Shown: positions 8,871 through 17,943, counted from the first letter of the stretch. The stretch is DNA of 64,000 nt from an uncultured Bacteroidales bacterium (GCA_903903985.1 CAIVAT010000057.1:124001-188000); one strand, 5' to 3'. Made by a program: numbers and translations. Notes: generated from the letters alone by a model not told the origin.

Positions 8871-9737
8871 TTATTCATTTGTTACAGATTTATTCGAACG
8901 ACGTAAAACTGAGGGTGGTACGCCGTATTGCTTTTTGAAAACTTTTGTGAAATGGCTTACGGTCTGGAACCCGGTTTTAAAGGCTATTTCGCTGACTGTT
9001 AAATCTGCAGTCTCAAGCATTTCCTTCGCCTTTTGCAGACGGATCGTTTTGATATAAATGGCAGGAGCTTGCCTGACAAGGGACTTCAACCGGCGGAATA
9101 ATTGCGTTCTGCTCATCGACATTGCTTTACATAAAGCATTGGAATCGAAATTTTCATTTTCCAGGTTCACTTTGATGAGGGTATTTATTTTTTGCATAAA
9201 AGCAGCTTCATGCGGGCGGCTCTTTTCAAGAGAAGCAATTAATTTTTCTGTTTGTGAAAAATGCGTATTGAACCGTTTTTGAATTTCCCTGTAAAACTGG
9301 GGAAGGTTGTAGGTTGGCATATTTTTCTGGTCCGGCTGTTTTGGCGTGAGGTCCGGCTGTTGTAAAGGAAGAACCAGGCGGTACATCGTGCCATGTGGCA
9401 ATGGGTATCCGCCAAATGAATAGGTCTTATGTTCAGAAACTTCGATTACGCGCATCAAATTAATTTTGGTGTTTTCAACTTCCACCTGTAAGGTTTGATT
9501 ATCGGCACCATAATATAACCTTACCATGATTTTGCTTTTTGGCGGTGCCAAATTGATAATGTTGCAAATCAGTTGAACCAGCGATTGGGAAAGCAAAAAT
9601 GGCTGGTATTGCACCATTTGCTTTTTTATATCGGATGAAAAGGAGATTTGTACTTCGTTGGCCTGGGCATAGGGATGCAGGCTTTGGGCCAAACCTTTCA
9701 AAAAAGGCACAATATCGGCTATAGAAGCATAAATCAT
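8871..9737 (-). CDS. AraC-family regulator with degenerate histidine-kinase ATPase-like N-terminus
   Basis: 288 residues. The C-terminal 105 residues form a typical AraC DNA-binding domain (NFDSNALCKAMSMSRTQLFR, then IRLQKAKEMLETADLTVSEI, AFKTGFQTVSHFTKVFKKQY). Residues about 5-130 resemble a HATPase_c domain of a sensor kinase: an N-box-like stretch (LLSQSLVQLICNIINLAPP), VEVENTKINL where V-x-D-T-G-x-G-I would be expected, and GTMYRLVLPL matching the terminal GTxFxxxLP motif. The aspartate and glycines needed for ATP binding are missing. No phospho-acceptor histidine domain and no receiver domain are present. In Bacteroidota, hybrid two-component systems join kinase, receiver and AraC domains; this looks like a derivative that lost the first and third of these functions. 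It precedes SnoaL copy B. Confidence 0.75.
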   Translation of the reverse strand: MIYASIADIVPFLKGLAQSLHPYAQANEVQISFSSDIKKQMVQYQPFLLSQSLVQLICNIINLAPPKSKIMVRLYYGADNQTLQVEVENTKINLMRVIEVSEHKTYSFGGYPLPHGTMYRLVLPLQQPDLTPKQPDQKNMPTYNLPQFYREIQKRFNTHFSQTEKLIASLEKSRPHEAAFMQKINTLIKVNLENENFDSNALCKAMSMSRTQLFRRLKSLVRQAPAIYIKTIRLQKAKEMLETADLTVSEIAFKTGFQTVSHFTKVFKKQYGVPPSVLRRSNKSVTNE

Positions 9738-9778
9738 ACGGGTCCTCCGGGCGAAATGCGATGATTAAAATTTGGCTA

Positions 9779-9815
9779 AATATATTGCAAAATATAATAT
9801 AATTTGCAATATATT
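9779..9815. promoter_or_regulatory. Perfect 13-bp inverted repeat upstream of the AraC-type gene (candidate operator)
   Basis: The arms AATATATTGCAAA (9779-9791) and TTTGCAATATATT (9803-9815) are exact inverted complements separated by an 11-bp AT spacer. The element ends 42 bp before the start codon at 9737, so it overlaps the expected promoter. A symmetric site of this spacing, with arm centres two helical turns apart, would suit a dimeric regulator and possibly autoregulation. A cruciform or transcript hairpin is an alternative reading. Confidence 0.5.
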
Positions 9816-10029
9816 AAGATGTTATCTTTGGAACAGCTGGAAATATTTCCGATCAGGGCAGCCAAAAACAGGTTATATTCTGTTTATCAGGCAGATTGGC
9901 AGGCTTCTGATCAGCCAAAGGATCATGGCTGATCTGTATATTTTATGTGTGTTAATTTAATAACGTGATTTTATCGAAGAACAAGCCAATAAAAGGCAAC
10001 CAAGAATGACCACCGGGGTGCGGATAAAA

Positions 10030-12186
10030 TCAGGAAACCCAGTCATAATCCATTTGTTTACGCGCAAGATCGATGCGTTTGACCCGTATTTTAAGTTTGT
10101 CCCCAAGCTTAAACCGGTAACCATGCCGCTGCCCGATGATCTGATAATTTTCTTCATCCAAATAATAATAGTCATCTTCAAGGTCACGCAGGCGGATCAT
10201 CCCTTCGCATTTGGTTCCGATGATTTCAGCAAAGATGCCCCATTTGCTCACCCCCGAAATCAGGGCGTCAAACTGCTGGCCCACCTTGTCAAGCATGTAT
10301 TCGGCCTGCTTGTATTTCACCGACATCCGTTCAGCATCCACTGCACGGCGTTCCATCTCCGAGGCGTGTTCGCACATCGGTTCGTATACCTCCTTTGAAA
10401 CCGATGGTGCGTTGTGCATGTAATCAAACAACAAACGGTGAACCATCAGGTCGGGATAGCGGCGGATCGGCGAGGTGAAATGCGAATAAAACTGGAATGC
10501 CAGTCCGTAATGGCCGATGTTGTTCGTCGAATAATAGGCTTTCGACATCGTGCGGATGGCAATGGTCTCAATCATCGTCTCGGTGCCGGTACCCTTGATG
10601 TCGTTGAATAGTTTATTGAAAGAGTCGGCAAGGGATTTTTTTGAACTGATTTTGATTTTATAACCCAGCCGTTCGACGAATTGAGTGAAATTTTCAAGCT
10701 TCTCCGGGTTCGGGGTATCATGAACCCTGTAAACAAATGCCTTCACTGCCTGGTTTTCTCTTTTTTTGCCGATAAATTCGGCTACTTTGCGGTTGGCCAG
10801 CAACATGAAATCTTCGATGAGTTTGTTGGCATCTTTCATCTCCCTGAGATAAATGTTTAACGGCCTTCCCTGCTCATCGAGTTTAAAACGTACCTCCTGG
10901 GTTTCAAAGTTAAAAGAACCTTTCCTGAACCGTTCATCACGCAGTTTAAAAGCAATTTTATTCAGGATGACGATCTCTGCGGCATATTCCCCTGTTCCCG
11001 ATTCAATGATCGTTTGAACCTCCTCATAGGAAAAACGGCGGTTCGATTTGATGACCGTCTTTCCAAACCACTCCGAATAGATTTTCGCATTTTCATCCAT
11101 CTCAAAAACCGCGGAAAAGCACAACCGCTCTTCATCCTGTTTCAGGGAACACAATCCGTTCGACAACCGTTCGGGAAGCATCGGGATGGTGCGGCCCACC
11201 ATGTAAACCGATGTTCCACGCTCCACCGCTTCCTCTTCGATGGCCGATCCGGGTTTGACATAATAGGATACGTCGGCAATGTGAACCCCGATTTCCCAAT
11301 GCCCGTTGTCCAGCACCTTCAGTGAAATTGCATCGTCAAAATCCTTGGCGTCTTCCGGGTCGATGGTGATGGTAAAAACCTGCCGGAAATCCTTGCGTTT
11401 GGCTATTTCCGGCTCCGGGATTGTGTCGGGGAAGGAAGCAGCTTCCTTTTCCGCTTTGGGGGAGAACGACAACGGAAAATCAATTTCTGCCAGGATCGAT
11501 TGCATTTCCACCTTGTTATCGCCCGGTTTCCCGAGCACCTCCTTCACTTCGCCAAACGGGTTGGCCGACTGCTCAGGCCATTCAGTGATCACCACCACAA
11601 CCTTCTGCCCGTTTTTTGCACCGTTCAGTTTTGAATTGGGGATGAAAATATCGACCGGCATGGTTGCGTTATCCGGCCTGAGAAAAGCAAAATTTTTTGA
11701 AGTCTCGATCGTGCCAACGAATTGCTTTTTATTCCGCCTGATGATCTCGGCAATCTCCCCTTCCAGCTTATGGCCTTTCCGCCTGGGGAAAATAAAAACC
11801 TTCACTTTGTCTCCGTGCAGGGCGTGATTTGTATTTGTCGCGGCAATGAAAACATCTTCCGATTTATCCTCCGGGATCACATAGGCTTTCCCGGTCTGTT
11901 TCATATCCACCGTACCGGTCAGCGATGTTTTTACCTCCTTTGCATAACGCGGGCTCTCCTGGTTGATCTGGTATTTCCCCCGTTTGCTCATGGCGAGTTC
12001 CTGGTTTTTGAACAACTGCCCGATGATCAGGCCGATCAGGTCCTTGCTTGCCCGGTCTTTGATGCCAAGCCTTGCTGCAACCTGCTTGTAATTGAAACTG
12101 CTGTACGGATTGTTCTGGAAAACATCCAGCACCGATTTTACGAAGGTGTTCTTCTCACTGCCGCTCAAACTCTTTTTCTTTGACAT
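10030..12186 (-). CDS. rnr: Ribonuclease R (RNase II/R family 3'-5' exoribonuclease)
   Basis: 718 residues, the usual length for the family. The N-terminal 60 residues form a helix-turn-helix-like region (FNYKQVAARLGIKDRASKDL); cold-shock-type OB folds follow up to about residue 230; the catalytic RNB domain spans about 255-590 with the metal-binding motif TIDPEDAKDFDDAISL and a conserved HFTSPIRRYPDLMVHR; an S1 RNA-binding domain closes the protein (GVSKWGIFAEIIGTKCEG to LKIRVKRIDLARKQMDYDW). It degrades structured RNA processively from the 3' end in the cytoplasm, for example in rRNA quality control. It lies on the minus strand 52 bp after the peptide ABC ATPase. Confidence 0.95.
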   Translation of the reverse strand: MSKKKSLSGSEKNTFVKSVLDVFQNNPYSSFNYKQVAARLGIKDRASKDLIGLIIGQLFKNQELAMSKRGKYQINQESPRYAKEVKTSLTGTVDMKQTGKAYVIPEDKSEDVFIAATNTNHALHGDKVKVFIFPRRKGHKLEGEIAEIIRRNKKQFVGTIETSKNFAFLRPDNATMPVDIFIPNSKLNGAKNGQKVVVVITEWPEQSANPFGEVKEVLGKPGDNKVEMQSILAEIDFPLSFSPKAEKEAASFPDTIPEPEIAKRKDFRQVFTITIDPEDAKDFDDAISLKVLDNGHWEIGVHIADVSYYVKPGSAIEEEAVERGTSVYMVGRTIPMLPERLSNGLCSLKQDEERLCFSAVFEMDENAKIYSEWFGKTVIKSNRRFSYEEVQTIIESGTGEYAAEIVILNKIAFKLRDERFRKGSFNFETQEVRFKLDEQGRPLNIYLREMKDANKLIEDFMLLANRKVAEFIGKKRENQAVKAFVYRVHDTPNPEKLENFTQFVERLGYKIKISSKKSLADSFNKLFNDIKGTGTETMIETIAIRTMSKAYYSTNNIGHYGLAFQFYSHFTSPIRRYPDLMVHRLLFDYMHNAPSVSKEVYEPMCEHASEMERRAVDAERMSVKYKQAEYMLDKVGQQFDALISGVSKWGIFAEIIGTKCEGMIRLRDLEDDYYYLDEENYQIIGQRHGYRFKLGDKLKIRVKRIDLARKQMDYDWVS

Positions 12187-12238
12187 GGTTTTATGATTAA
12201 CGTAACATTTTGATATTGATCATCCCGCACCCGTCCGC

Positions 12239-13921
12239 CTATCTCCCCGGAATCGCCTCCAGCAACTTTCTCGTATATTCCGACCGGGGATTCGAATACA
12301 CTTCGTCCGCTTCTCCCATTTCTTCGATTTTTCCGTTTTTCATGACGATCAGGCGGTCAGACATGAATTTAACCACCGACAGGTCATGAGAAATAAAAAT
12401 ATAGGTCAGCCCAAAATCCTTTTTTAAATCGTTCAGCAAATTCAGCACCTGCGCCTGGATGGAAACATCAAGCGCTGAAACCGACTCATCGCAGATGATC
12501 AGCCTGGGTTCAACCGCCAGCGCACGGGCAATGCAGATCCGCTGCCGCTGCCCACCGGAAAACTCGTGCGGGTACCTGTAAAAATGATCGGGGTTCAACC
12601 CGACTTTTTCAAGGAGTTCCATTACCTTCGCTTTTCTGCCCGATTCATGATCATGCAGCCCGTGAACTTTCATCGGTTCCATGATGGACGGGCCAATGGC
12701 GATCCTGGGATTCAAGGATGAATAGGGGTCCTGGAAGATGATCTGAAGATCTTTACGCAGCTTTTTCAGTTTTGCTGCGGTCAGCTTCGTGATGTCATGG
12801 CCCTGGTACATGATTTTTCCCGCTGTGGCAGGGATGAGTTCAAGGACAACCCTTGCGAGCGTTGTTTTCCCGCTTCCCGATTCACCAACGATTCCAAGCG
12901 TTTCGCCGGGATATACCTGGAAACTTGCCTGATCAAGGGCGACAAATGATCCGAATTTCCTGCCGAGTTGTTCAACTTTCAGGATGGAATCATGGGCATA
13001 AAGCTTTTCGTGATCTGCTTTTCTTTGAAAAGGGGTGATCACTCCTTCCTGCCCGGTGTTTTCGTCCCTCATGTATTTTTCAATGGTCGGCAAGCGCTTC
13101 AGCCGTATATTGAGCGGGGGGCGGCATGCCAGCAATCCGCGTGTATAAGGATGCAGGGGGTTGTTAAAAATATCATCAACGGATCCTGCCTCTACAATGG
13201 CTCCTTTGTTCATCACCAGCACCCTGTCGGCAAAACCCGCAACGATCCCCAGGTCGTGGGTGATAAAAAGAATGCTCATTTTCCTGGAGACCTGGAGGTT
13301 TTTCAACAGTTCCAGGATGGTTTTCTGAACGGTTACATCGAGCGCCGTGGTTGGCTCATCGGCGATGAGCAGAGCCGGATTGCAGGAAATCGCCATGGCG
13401 ATCATCACCCGCTGTTTCTGCCCGCCCGATAACTGATGCGGATACGCTTTGAAAACCTCTTCCGGCCTGGCCAGCATCACCTCCCCGAAGAGTTCGAGCA
13501 CTTTCTTCCGTGCCTGCTTTCTGGTGAATGCAAGATGAACCCTGAGGCTTTCCATCACCTGATCCCCGCAGGTAAAAACCGGGTTTAAAGAGGTCATGGG
13601 CTCCTGGAAGATCATGGAAATCGATCGCCCCCTGATCTTTTGCATCTTTCTTTCATCCAGCTGTAAAAGATCTGTTTCTTTGCCATCGGCGGCCCTGAAT
13701 AATATTTTCCCGCCTGAAATTTTTCCCGGAGGCGTCGGGAGGAGCCTCAGCACAGCCAGGGCGCTTACCGTTTTACCGGAACCTGATTCTCCCACCACGG
13801 CCAGTGTTTCCGATTCGTCGAGGCTGAAAGATACATGATCAACCACGGTCAGTTCCCGAAAATCCGAGGTAAAACGTATTGTCAGATCCCGGACATCCAA
13901 AAGGGGAAGATTTTTCATCAT
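12239..13921 (-). CDS. Dipeptide/oligopeptide ABC transporter, fused double ATPase (DppDF / YejF type)
   Basis: 560 residues with two complete ABC nucleotide-binding domains. The first (about 5-265) has Walker A GESGSGKT, signature LSGGQKQRV and Walker [14 protein letters not shown]; the second (about 315-555) has Walker [10 protein letters not shown], signature FSGGQRQRI and [13 protein letters not shown]. Both end with an oligopeptide-type extension ([17 protein letters not shown] and [16 protein letters not shown]). The family energises import of short peptides or nickel through DppBC-type permeases; no permease or binding protein is next to it, so partners must be encoded elsewhere. Either the first or second of two adjacent ATG codons may be the start. 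It is divergent from comF. Confidence 0.9.
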   Translation of the reverse strand: MMKNLPLLDVRDLTIRFTSDFRELTVVDHVSFSLDESETLAVVGESGSGKTVSALAVLRLLPTPPGKISGGKILFRAADGKETDLLQLDERKMQKIRGRSISMIFQEPMTSLNPVFTCGDQVMESLRVHLAFTRKQARKKVLELFGEVMLARPEEVFKAYPHQLSGGQKQRVMIAMAISCNPALLIADEPTTALDVTVQKTILELLKNLQVSRKMSILFITHDLGIVAGFADRVLVMNKGAIVEAGSVDDIFNNPLHPYTRGLLACRPPLNIRLKRLPTIEKYMRDENTGQEGVITPFQRKADHEKLYAHDSILKVEQLGRKFGSFVALDQASFQVYPGETLGIVGESGSGKTTLARVVLELIPATAGKIMYQGHDITKLTAAKLKKLRKDLQIIFQDPYSSLNPRIAIGPSIMEPMKVHGLHDHESGRKAKVMELLEKVGLNPDHFYRYPHEFSGGQRQRICIARALAVEPRLIICDESVSALDVSIQAQVLNLLNDLKKDFGLTYIFISHDLSVVKFMSDRLIVMKNGKIEEMGEADEVYSNPRSEYTRKLLEAIPGR

Positions 13922-14006
13922 CCGGCCAAATTTTAATCAAACCTACGTCTTTTTTTTTACCTGTATTACCTTTCCCGGTTTTTCCGATTAAGCATAAACC
14001 TTCGTC

Positions 14007-14696
14007 ATGCGTTATATCAGCGACTTCATTTCACTTATTTTTCCGAGAATCTGCGCCGGATGCGGCAATAGCCTGTGGAAAAATGAAGAGGTGATTTGCC
14101 AGTTTTGCGAACATCATCTCCCGAAAACAAATTTTCATCTTGATCCGGAGAATCCCGTCACACGGATCTTCTGGGGAAGAGTACGGGTTGAAACCGGGAC
14201 TGCTTTTCTCTATTTCAACAAAGGAGGCGTGGTTCAGCGATTGGTGCACCAGTTGAAATACAAGGGCAGGAAAGATATTGGAATTTTCCTGGGCAGCCGT
14301 TATGGACTGTCCTTAAAAGATTCCCCCGGATTCAATTCGGCCGACCTGATAGTCCCTGTTCCCCTTCACAGGAAAAAATTCACGAAGCGGGGATACAACC
14401 AAAGCGAACAATTTGCGATCGGACTGGCCGGGACCATGGAGATTCCGGTGAATACCCACCTGGTAGCCCGCATAAAAGCCACAGAGACGCAAACCCGGAA
14501 ATCCCGGTTCACCCGATATCAGAATGTGAAAGAAATCTTTTCAGTTGATTCCCCGCAAAATTGGAGAGGCAAACACCTGGTGATTGTTGATGATGTAATC
14601 ACCACGGGGGCAACGCTTGAGTCGTGCATACAGGCGCTGAATGCGATTCCTGAGGTTAGAATCAGCGTGGTATGTATTGCGGCGGCAATGATTTAG
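14007..14696 (+). CDS. ComF family phosphoribosyltransferase-like protein
   Basis: 229 residues. The N-terminus has a four-cysteine zinc-finger-like motif (CAGCGN, then CQFCEHH). The C-terminal part is a PRT fold with the PRPP-binding motif VIVDDVITTGATLESC and the ComF signature VPLHRKKFTKRGYNQSEQFA. ComF proteins are needed for DNA uptake in naturally competent bacteria, where they support single-stranded DNA entry in the cytoplasm; in Bacteroidota the role is inferred by homology. Divergent from the ABC ATPase with 85 bp between the starts; it ends just before a perfect 15-bp hairpin. Confidence 0.88.
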   Translation: MRYISDFISLIFPRICAGCGNSLWKNEEVICQFCEHHLPKTNFHLDPENPVTRIFWGRVRVETGTAFLYFNKGGVVQRLVHQLKYKGRKDIGIFLGSRYGLSLKDSPGFNSADLIVPVPLHRKKFTKRGYNQSEQFAIGLAGTMEIPVNTHLVARIKATETQTRKSRFTRYQNVKEIFSVDSPQNWRGKHLVIVDDVITTGATLESCIQALNAIPEVRISVVCIAAAMI

Positions 14697-14706
14697 CAAA
14701 TGCAAA

Positions 14707-14744
14707 ATGAACAGTGCAAAATGCAAAATTTTTGCACTGTTCAT
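14707..14744. terminator. Bidirectional hairpin between comF and the four-helix-bundle gene
   Basis: ATGAACAGTGCAAAA (14707-14721) and its exact complement TTTTGCACTGTTCAT (14730-14744) flank an eight-base loop. The stem begins 10 bp after the comF stop and overlaps the stop codon of the oppositely oriented gene at 14741. A-runs and T-runs lie inside the stem rather than after it, so it may act as a weak bidirectional terminator or be a repeat element. Confidence 0.5.
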
Positions 14745-15127
14745 GCGGGAGGTCGGGATTTTTGGGATTTTGATCCTGCAGTAATAACAGATTTTGCAGT
14801 TATGTTTGCCAGTTCTGCTGATTCATTGAAAAGAAATGTTACAACTTCATCGTTGGAATTAACCAAAGTGGATTCAATGATGAGTTTTATCCAGAATTTT
14901 GATTCGCGCATCTCTTTCAATACAATTTGCATTTTATGAATAAAATCAGCCCGGCTCTCTCCAGCCTTTGCTTCCTCATAATTTGCACCGGAAGATGTAC
15001 CGGCACGAAAAAGCTGGATGTAAACATGACGGCCGGAATGCGTCGCACAAAGCTGCTTTTCAAGTTTCATGATATTAACGACAAAAACCATGAAACGATT
15101 GGACATTTTATCAGAAAAACCATCCAT
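14741..15127 (-). CDS. Four-helix-bundle protein (23S rRNA intervening-sequence family)
   Basis: 128 residues with the family pattern SNRFMVFVVNIMKLEKQL, GTSSGANYEEAKAGESRADF, HKMQIVLKEMRESKFWIKLI. This small all-helical family was first described as ORFs in intervening sequences of 23S rRNA genes and is now found scattered singly in Bacteroidota, cyanobacteria and others; its function is unknown. The gene sits alone between a perfect hairpin at its 3' end and a 7-bp tandem repeat upstream (15166-15204), a setting suggestive of mobility. Confidence 0.75.
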   Translation of the reverse strand: MDGFSDKMSNRFMVFVVNIMKLEKQLCATHSGRHVYIQLFRAGTSSGANYEEAKAGESRADFIHKMQIVLKEMRESKFWIKLIIESTLVNSNDEVVTFLFNESAELANITAKSVITAGSKSQKSRPPA

Positions 15128-15165
15128 AGTTCCCTTATTTTAAACTGTTTTGTTTGTACTTTTCA

Positions 15166-15204
15166 TTTTGAATTTTGAATTTTGAATTTTGAATTTTGAA
15201 TTTT
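15166..15204. repeat. Tandem repeat, five copies of TTTTGAA
   Basis: Five exact 7-bp copies followed by TTTT, running into the stop codon of the lamin-tail gene at 15203. It is a low-complexity microsatellite between two minus-strand genes; slippage here could change spacing to the four-helix-bundle gene. Confidence 0.8.
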
Positions 15205-17821
15205 AATATAGCTTCCCTCCCAAAACAGCCGTCTTTCTAATTTTCTTCACGGTCCCATCCGGCCGTGTCAGTTCAATCAGCAGAATGTAATAACCCATCG
15301 GGGCTTTATTCCGCGCCATGGTGGTTCCATCCCAATAGAAAACACCTTCGCTCCCTATCAGCACATTGTTGGCAAGTTGCCTGATCAACCTGCCCCTGGA
15401 ATCATAAACCACGATATTTACTGAACAATCTGCTGCATACCTGCTGATGGAAACCATCAATAAATCATCCCGGCCATCGTTATCGGGTGAAAATATTTGC
15501 GGGCAAACCTTTGCCTCCTCATCCGTATCATCCGGTTCGATCCAATGAGAATTCCGGTAACCCGGGGTAGCAAACCCGGCAGTTTCTGCAGCCGAATGCC
15601 AGTTGTTGTGATCACTCGAAGGCAATTCGGGGTTGGTCCTTTCCAGGGAAACCCCTTCTGCCGTCACCAGCAACGGATAATGCATTTCAGGGTCATACTG
15701 CATCCTGTCGATGATCGCCTGGTTATCCTTTCGTGCGATGATTACCGTTCCCGTATCATCTCCAAGTACCGGAAATCCGTCCATCCAGGCAATGGCTTCA
15801 GGATTGCCGGGGTGATATCTTTCGTTCAGATCTTGTGTGTTTGAGGTCAAAGCGATATAATCACCCGGAAATAAAAGATAGCCGCCTGCAGTCAATGGCA
15901 TTGCATTGGGAAGTATTCCCGATGCGGTATCCCTGTTCGCAATAACCATTGTTTGAAGATCGATGACCTTTTCCGACCGGTTATACAATTCCACAAACCT
16001 GGCTCCCCCGGTGGCAGGATTGGATAAGAGTTCATTTATAACAACATCTTGTTTATCAACCTGTTGTGGCAACGCAAACCGGATGGAACGGGAGGTGTCG
16101 CAACTGTTCCCGGCACAATCTTGTCTCTTCCCCGAAATATTCAATGTATAGGTCACTCCGTTCTCGAACGAGTTATTAAAAATCAAATTTGCTGAAATGA
16201 ATCCCGGCTGAACCGGTGCGACCCTGACGGGGTGTGCCACCCCGTCAGGGTCGCCGACGGCTGGATGAATGGTCCAACCTGCCGGGGAAAGGAGGGACGT
16301 ACTATCCATCATCTCAGAGAATGTCACTTCCAGCAAGGCCGAATCGGAGATAACAGCCCTGAGTGCTTTGGGTTCACACAGATCCGGGGTGGCTTTTCTG
16401 ATGGAATTTTCCCTTCCTGGCGTGCCGCCGGACCCATCTGTCGAGGGGCCCCAGTTTTCACTGCAACCGCATGGATTGGAGGAATCCATCATTTCAATCG
16501 ACCATCCTCCCTCCTCTTTGAAGGAGCCCCGGTACCAGTCAGGTTGATAGGAAACAGCATGAATGACATGATGCAAGGGGTCTTTTAAAACAAGGGTTGT
16601 GCCTTCATTTGACAACGAGGTTGACGAGGTAAACAGCATGGCACATTTTGCAACATTCAAATAGGCAGAGTCCTTCACAATTAACAGGTATCCTTGCGCG
16701 GGAATGATCATCCGGGGAAAAACCTTTGAATAACTCCCGTATTTAAAGGTCCAGTCCTGCAGATTAACAGGAAAGGCAGACCGGTTGTACAATTCAACAT
16801 ATTCCCGGCTTGGCAGTGCGACCGGAGGATCGGGATTGGCCATGATTTCGCTGATCAGGATATCATATGGCTTCGGTTGGTGAAAACAGACCGGGACAAT
16901 CGTATCCTTCAGGCGATTCCCGGATAAATCTACCACATCCCGGACCAACATCGAATCCTTGACCTCTTCTGGCAACGGCTCAGGCAGGAATAAGGAAACG
17001 AAATCCGGCCGGAGAACATCCTGGCGGCTTGAATCGGGTTTGACTCCATGCGTCAGGAGCAGGTAGTTTCCGGGGTTTTCAGCACCTTGCTTTTGTACGG
17101 GTTCTGAAAAACCAATCTGTAGAACACTCGGAGTGGCTGCCTCCACGGAAAGAATCTCAGGCGGCAATGAATCATGAACAATCCTGCCGACATAAAAATC
17201 ATCGAAATAGAATTTTGTCGCATTGCTTGAGGTGTAACGGCACATCAGTCCAAACCATCGGGTGGCGCTGAATGAATCATCAAAAAATGTCCCTTCAGAA
17301 AAGTATCGGCTCCCCCCGGTCGTGTCAATCATCCCCTCCCAGTTTCCCGACTCATCGCGCGTGATTTTAATCCGGATGGTGTTGGTGGAATGTGCCATGC
17401 GGTAAGATTTGAAACTGAACAGTCTGGCTACAGCCGCACCCGTCTGCTTCATGATGCAAATAGAATCGTCACTACCTCCGGCCTGAAGATAATAACCATT
17501 CATGGGCAATACAACCCCGCCTGTATCCGCTGTTAAATAGATCCTTGCATGATTGTTGGAGGAGGTATTGAACGAGAGTTTTATCAGGAAACTCCATTCG
17601 GTGTTTAAAATCCTTGAATTCCGTGTAAACAGGATGGAGGTATCGCTGCCGGACGAATATAAATGAAGCTGCCTGGACGAATTGATTTCGAAATGCGTTG
17701 TATCGCCTGTCCATTTAGGATTGCGCGTAAAATTTCCGTCTGAAAAATCATCTGTTACCTGGCCCAGGGCAATGGAGGAAATGCAGACAATGCAAATAAT
17801 ACAGGAAGAAAAAGTTTTCAT
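15203..17821 (-). CDS. Secreted lamin-tail-domain protein with C-terminal FlgD/gliding-type domain
   Basis: 872 residues. Signal peptide 1-20 (ISSIALGQ). Residues about 25-210 are a beta-sandwich-like region (DDFSDGNFTRNPKW). Two lamin tail domains follow: the first near 320-480 (ILISEIMANPDPP, REYVELYNRSAFPVNLQDW, STDGSGGTPGRENS), the second near 615-760 (VVINELLSNPATGGARFVEL, FATPGYRNS). The last 95 residues form a FlgD-like / gliding-motility-type C-terminal domain (PQIFSPDNDGRDDLLMVSIS, VVYDSRGRLIRQL) consistent with T9SS export. Such proteins are large surface adhesins or nuclease-associated scaffolds in Bacteroidota; no catalytic motif is visible here. A perfect 17-bp palindrome lies inside the gene (16218-16254). 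Confidence 0.82.
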   Translation of the reverse strand: MKTFSSCIICIVCISSIALGQVTDDFSDGNFTRNPKWTGDTTHFEINSSRQLHLYSSGSDTSILFTRNSRILNTEWSFLIKLSFNTSSNNHARIYLTADTGGVVLPMNGYYLQAGGSDDSICIMKQTGAAVARLFSFKSYRMAHSTNTIRIKITRDESGNWEGMIDTTGGSRYFSEGTFFDDSFSATRWFGLMCRYTSSNATKFYFDDFYVGRIVHDSLPPEILSVEAATPSVLQIGFSEPVQKQGAENPGNYLLLTHGVKPDSSRQDVLRPDFVSLFLPEPLPEEVKDSMLVRDVVDLSGNRLKDTIVPVCFHQPKPYDILISEIMANPDPPVALPSREYVELYNRSAFPVNLQDWTFKYGSYSKVFPRMIIPAQGYLLIVKDSAYLNVAKCAMLFTSSTSLSNEGTTLVLKDPLHHVIHAVSYQPDWYRGSFKEEGGWSIEMMDSSNPCGCSENWGPSTDGSGGTPGRENSIRKATPDLCEPKALRAVISDSALLEVTFSEMMDSTSLLSPAGWTIHPAVGDPDGVAHPVRVAPVQPGFISANLIFNNSFENGVTYTLNISGKRQDCAGNSCDTSRSIRFALPQQVDKQDVVINELLSNPATGGARFVELYNRSEKVIDLQTMVIANRDTASGILPNAMPLTAGGYLLFPGDYIALTSNTQDLNERYHPGNPEAIAWMDGFPVLGDDTGTVIIARKDNQAIIDRMQYDPEMHYPLLVTAEGVSLERTNPELPSSDHNNWHSAAETAGFATPGYRNSHWIEPDDTDEEAKVCPQIFSPDNDGRDDLLMVSISRYAADCSVNIVVYDSRGRLIRQLANNVLIGSEGVFYWDGTTMARNKAPMGYYILLIELTRPDGTVKKIRKTAVLGGKLY
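16218..16254. repeat. Perfect 17-bp palindrome inside the lamin-tail gene
   Basis: The arms GCGACCCTGACGGGGTG (16218-16234) and CACCCCGTCAGGGTCGC (16238-16254) are exact inverted complements with a three-base loop. It is much more GC-rich than its surroundings, keeps the reading frame and encodes GDPDGVAHPVRVA in a linker between domains. It resembles a REP-type palindrome that inserted in frame. Confidence 0.75.
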
Positions 17822-17893
17822 AAACCATCTTTTTCTGCTTAATCGGAAAAGAACAAAAAGGTAATACGCCTGTTGATAAGAACTTCAATATGA

Positions 17894-17929
17894 ATTTCGC
17901 TGTTTCGCCATTTCACCATTTCGCTGTTT
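17894..17929. repeat. Short direct repeat ATTTCGCTGTTT
   Basis: The same 12 bases occur at 17894-17905 and 17918-17929, with a related stretch between (CGCCATTTCACC). It lies just upstream of the asd promoter and includes the expected -33 position. It is probably a micro-repeat typical of intergenic DNA; a role in regulation is unproven. Confidence 0.5.
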
Positions 17930-17935
17930 TTCTTT

Positions 17936-17943
17936 TATCTTTG
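17936..17943 (+). promoter_or_regulatory. -7 promoter box of asd
   Basis: TATCTTTG matches the Bacteroidota -7 consensus TAnnTTTG and lies 16 bp before the asd ATG at 17960. No exact -33 TTTG is present; TTTCG of the upstream repeat is at about the right distance. Confidence 0.55.
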
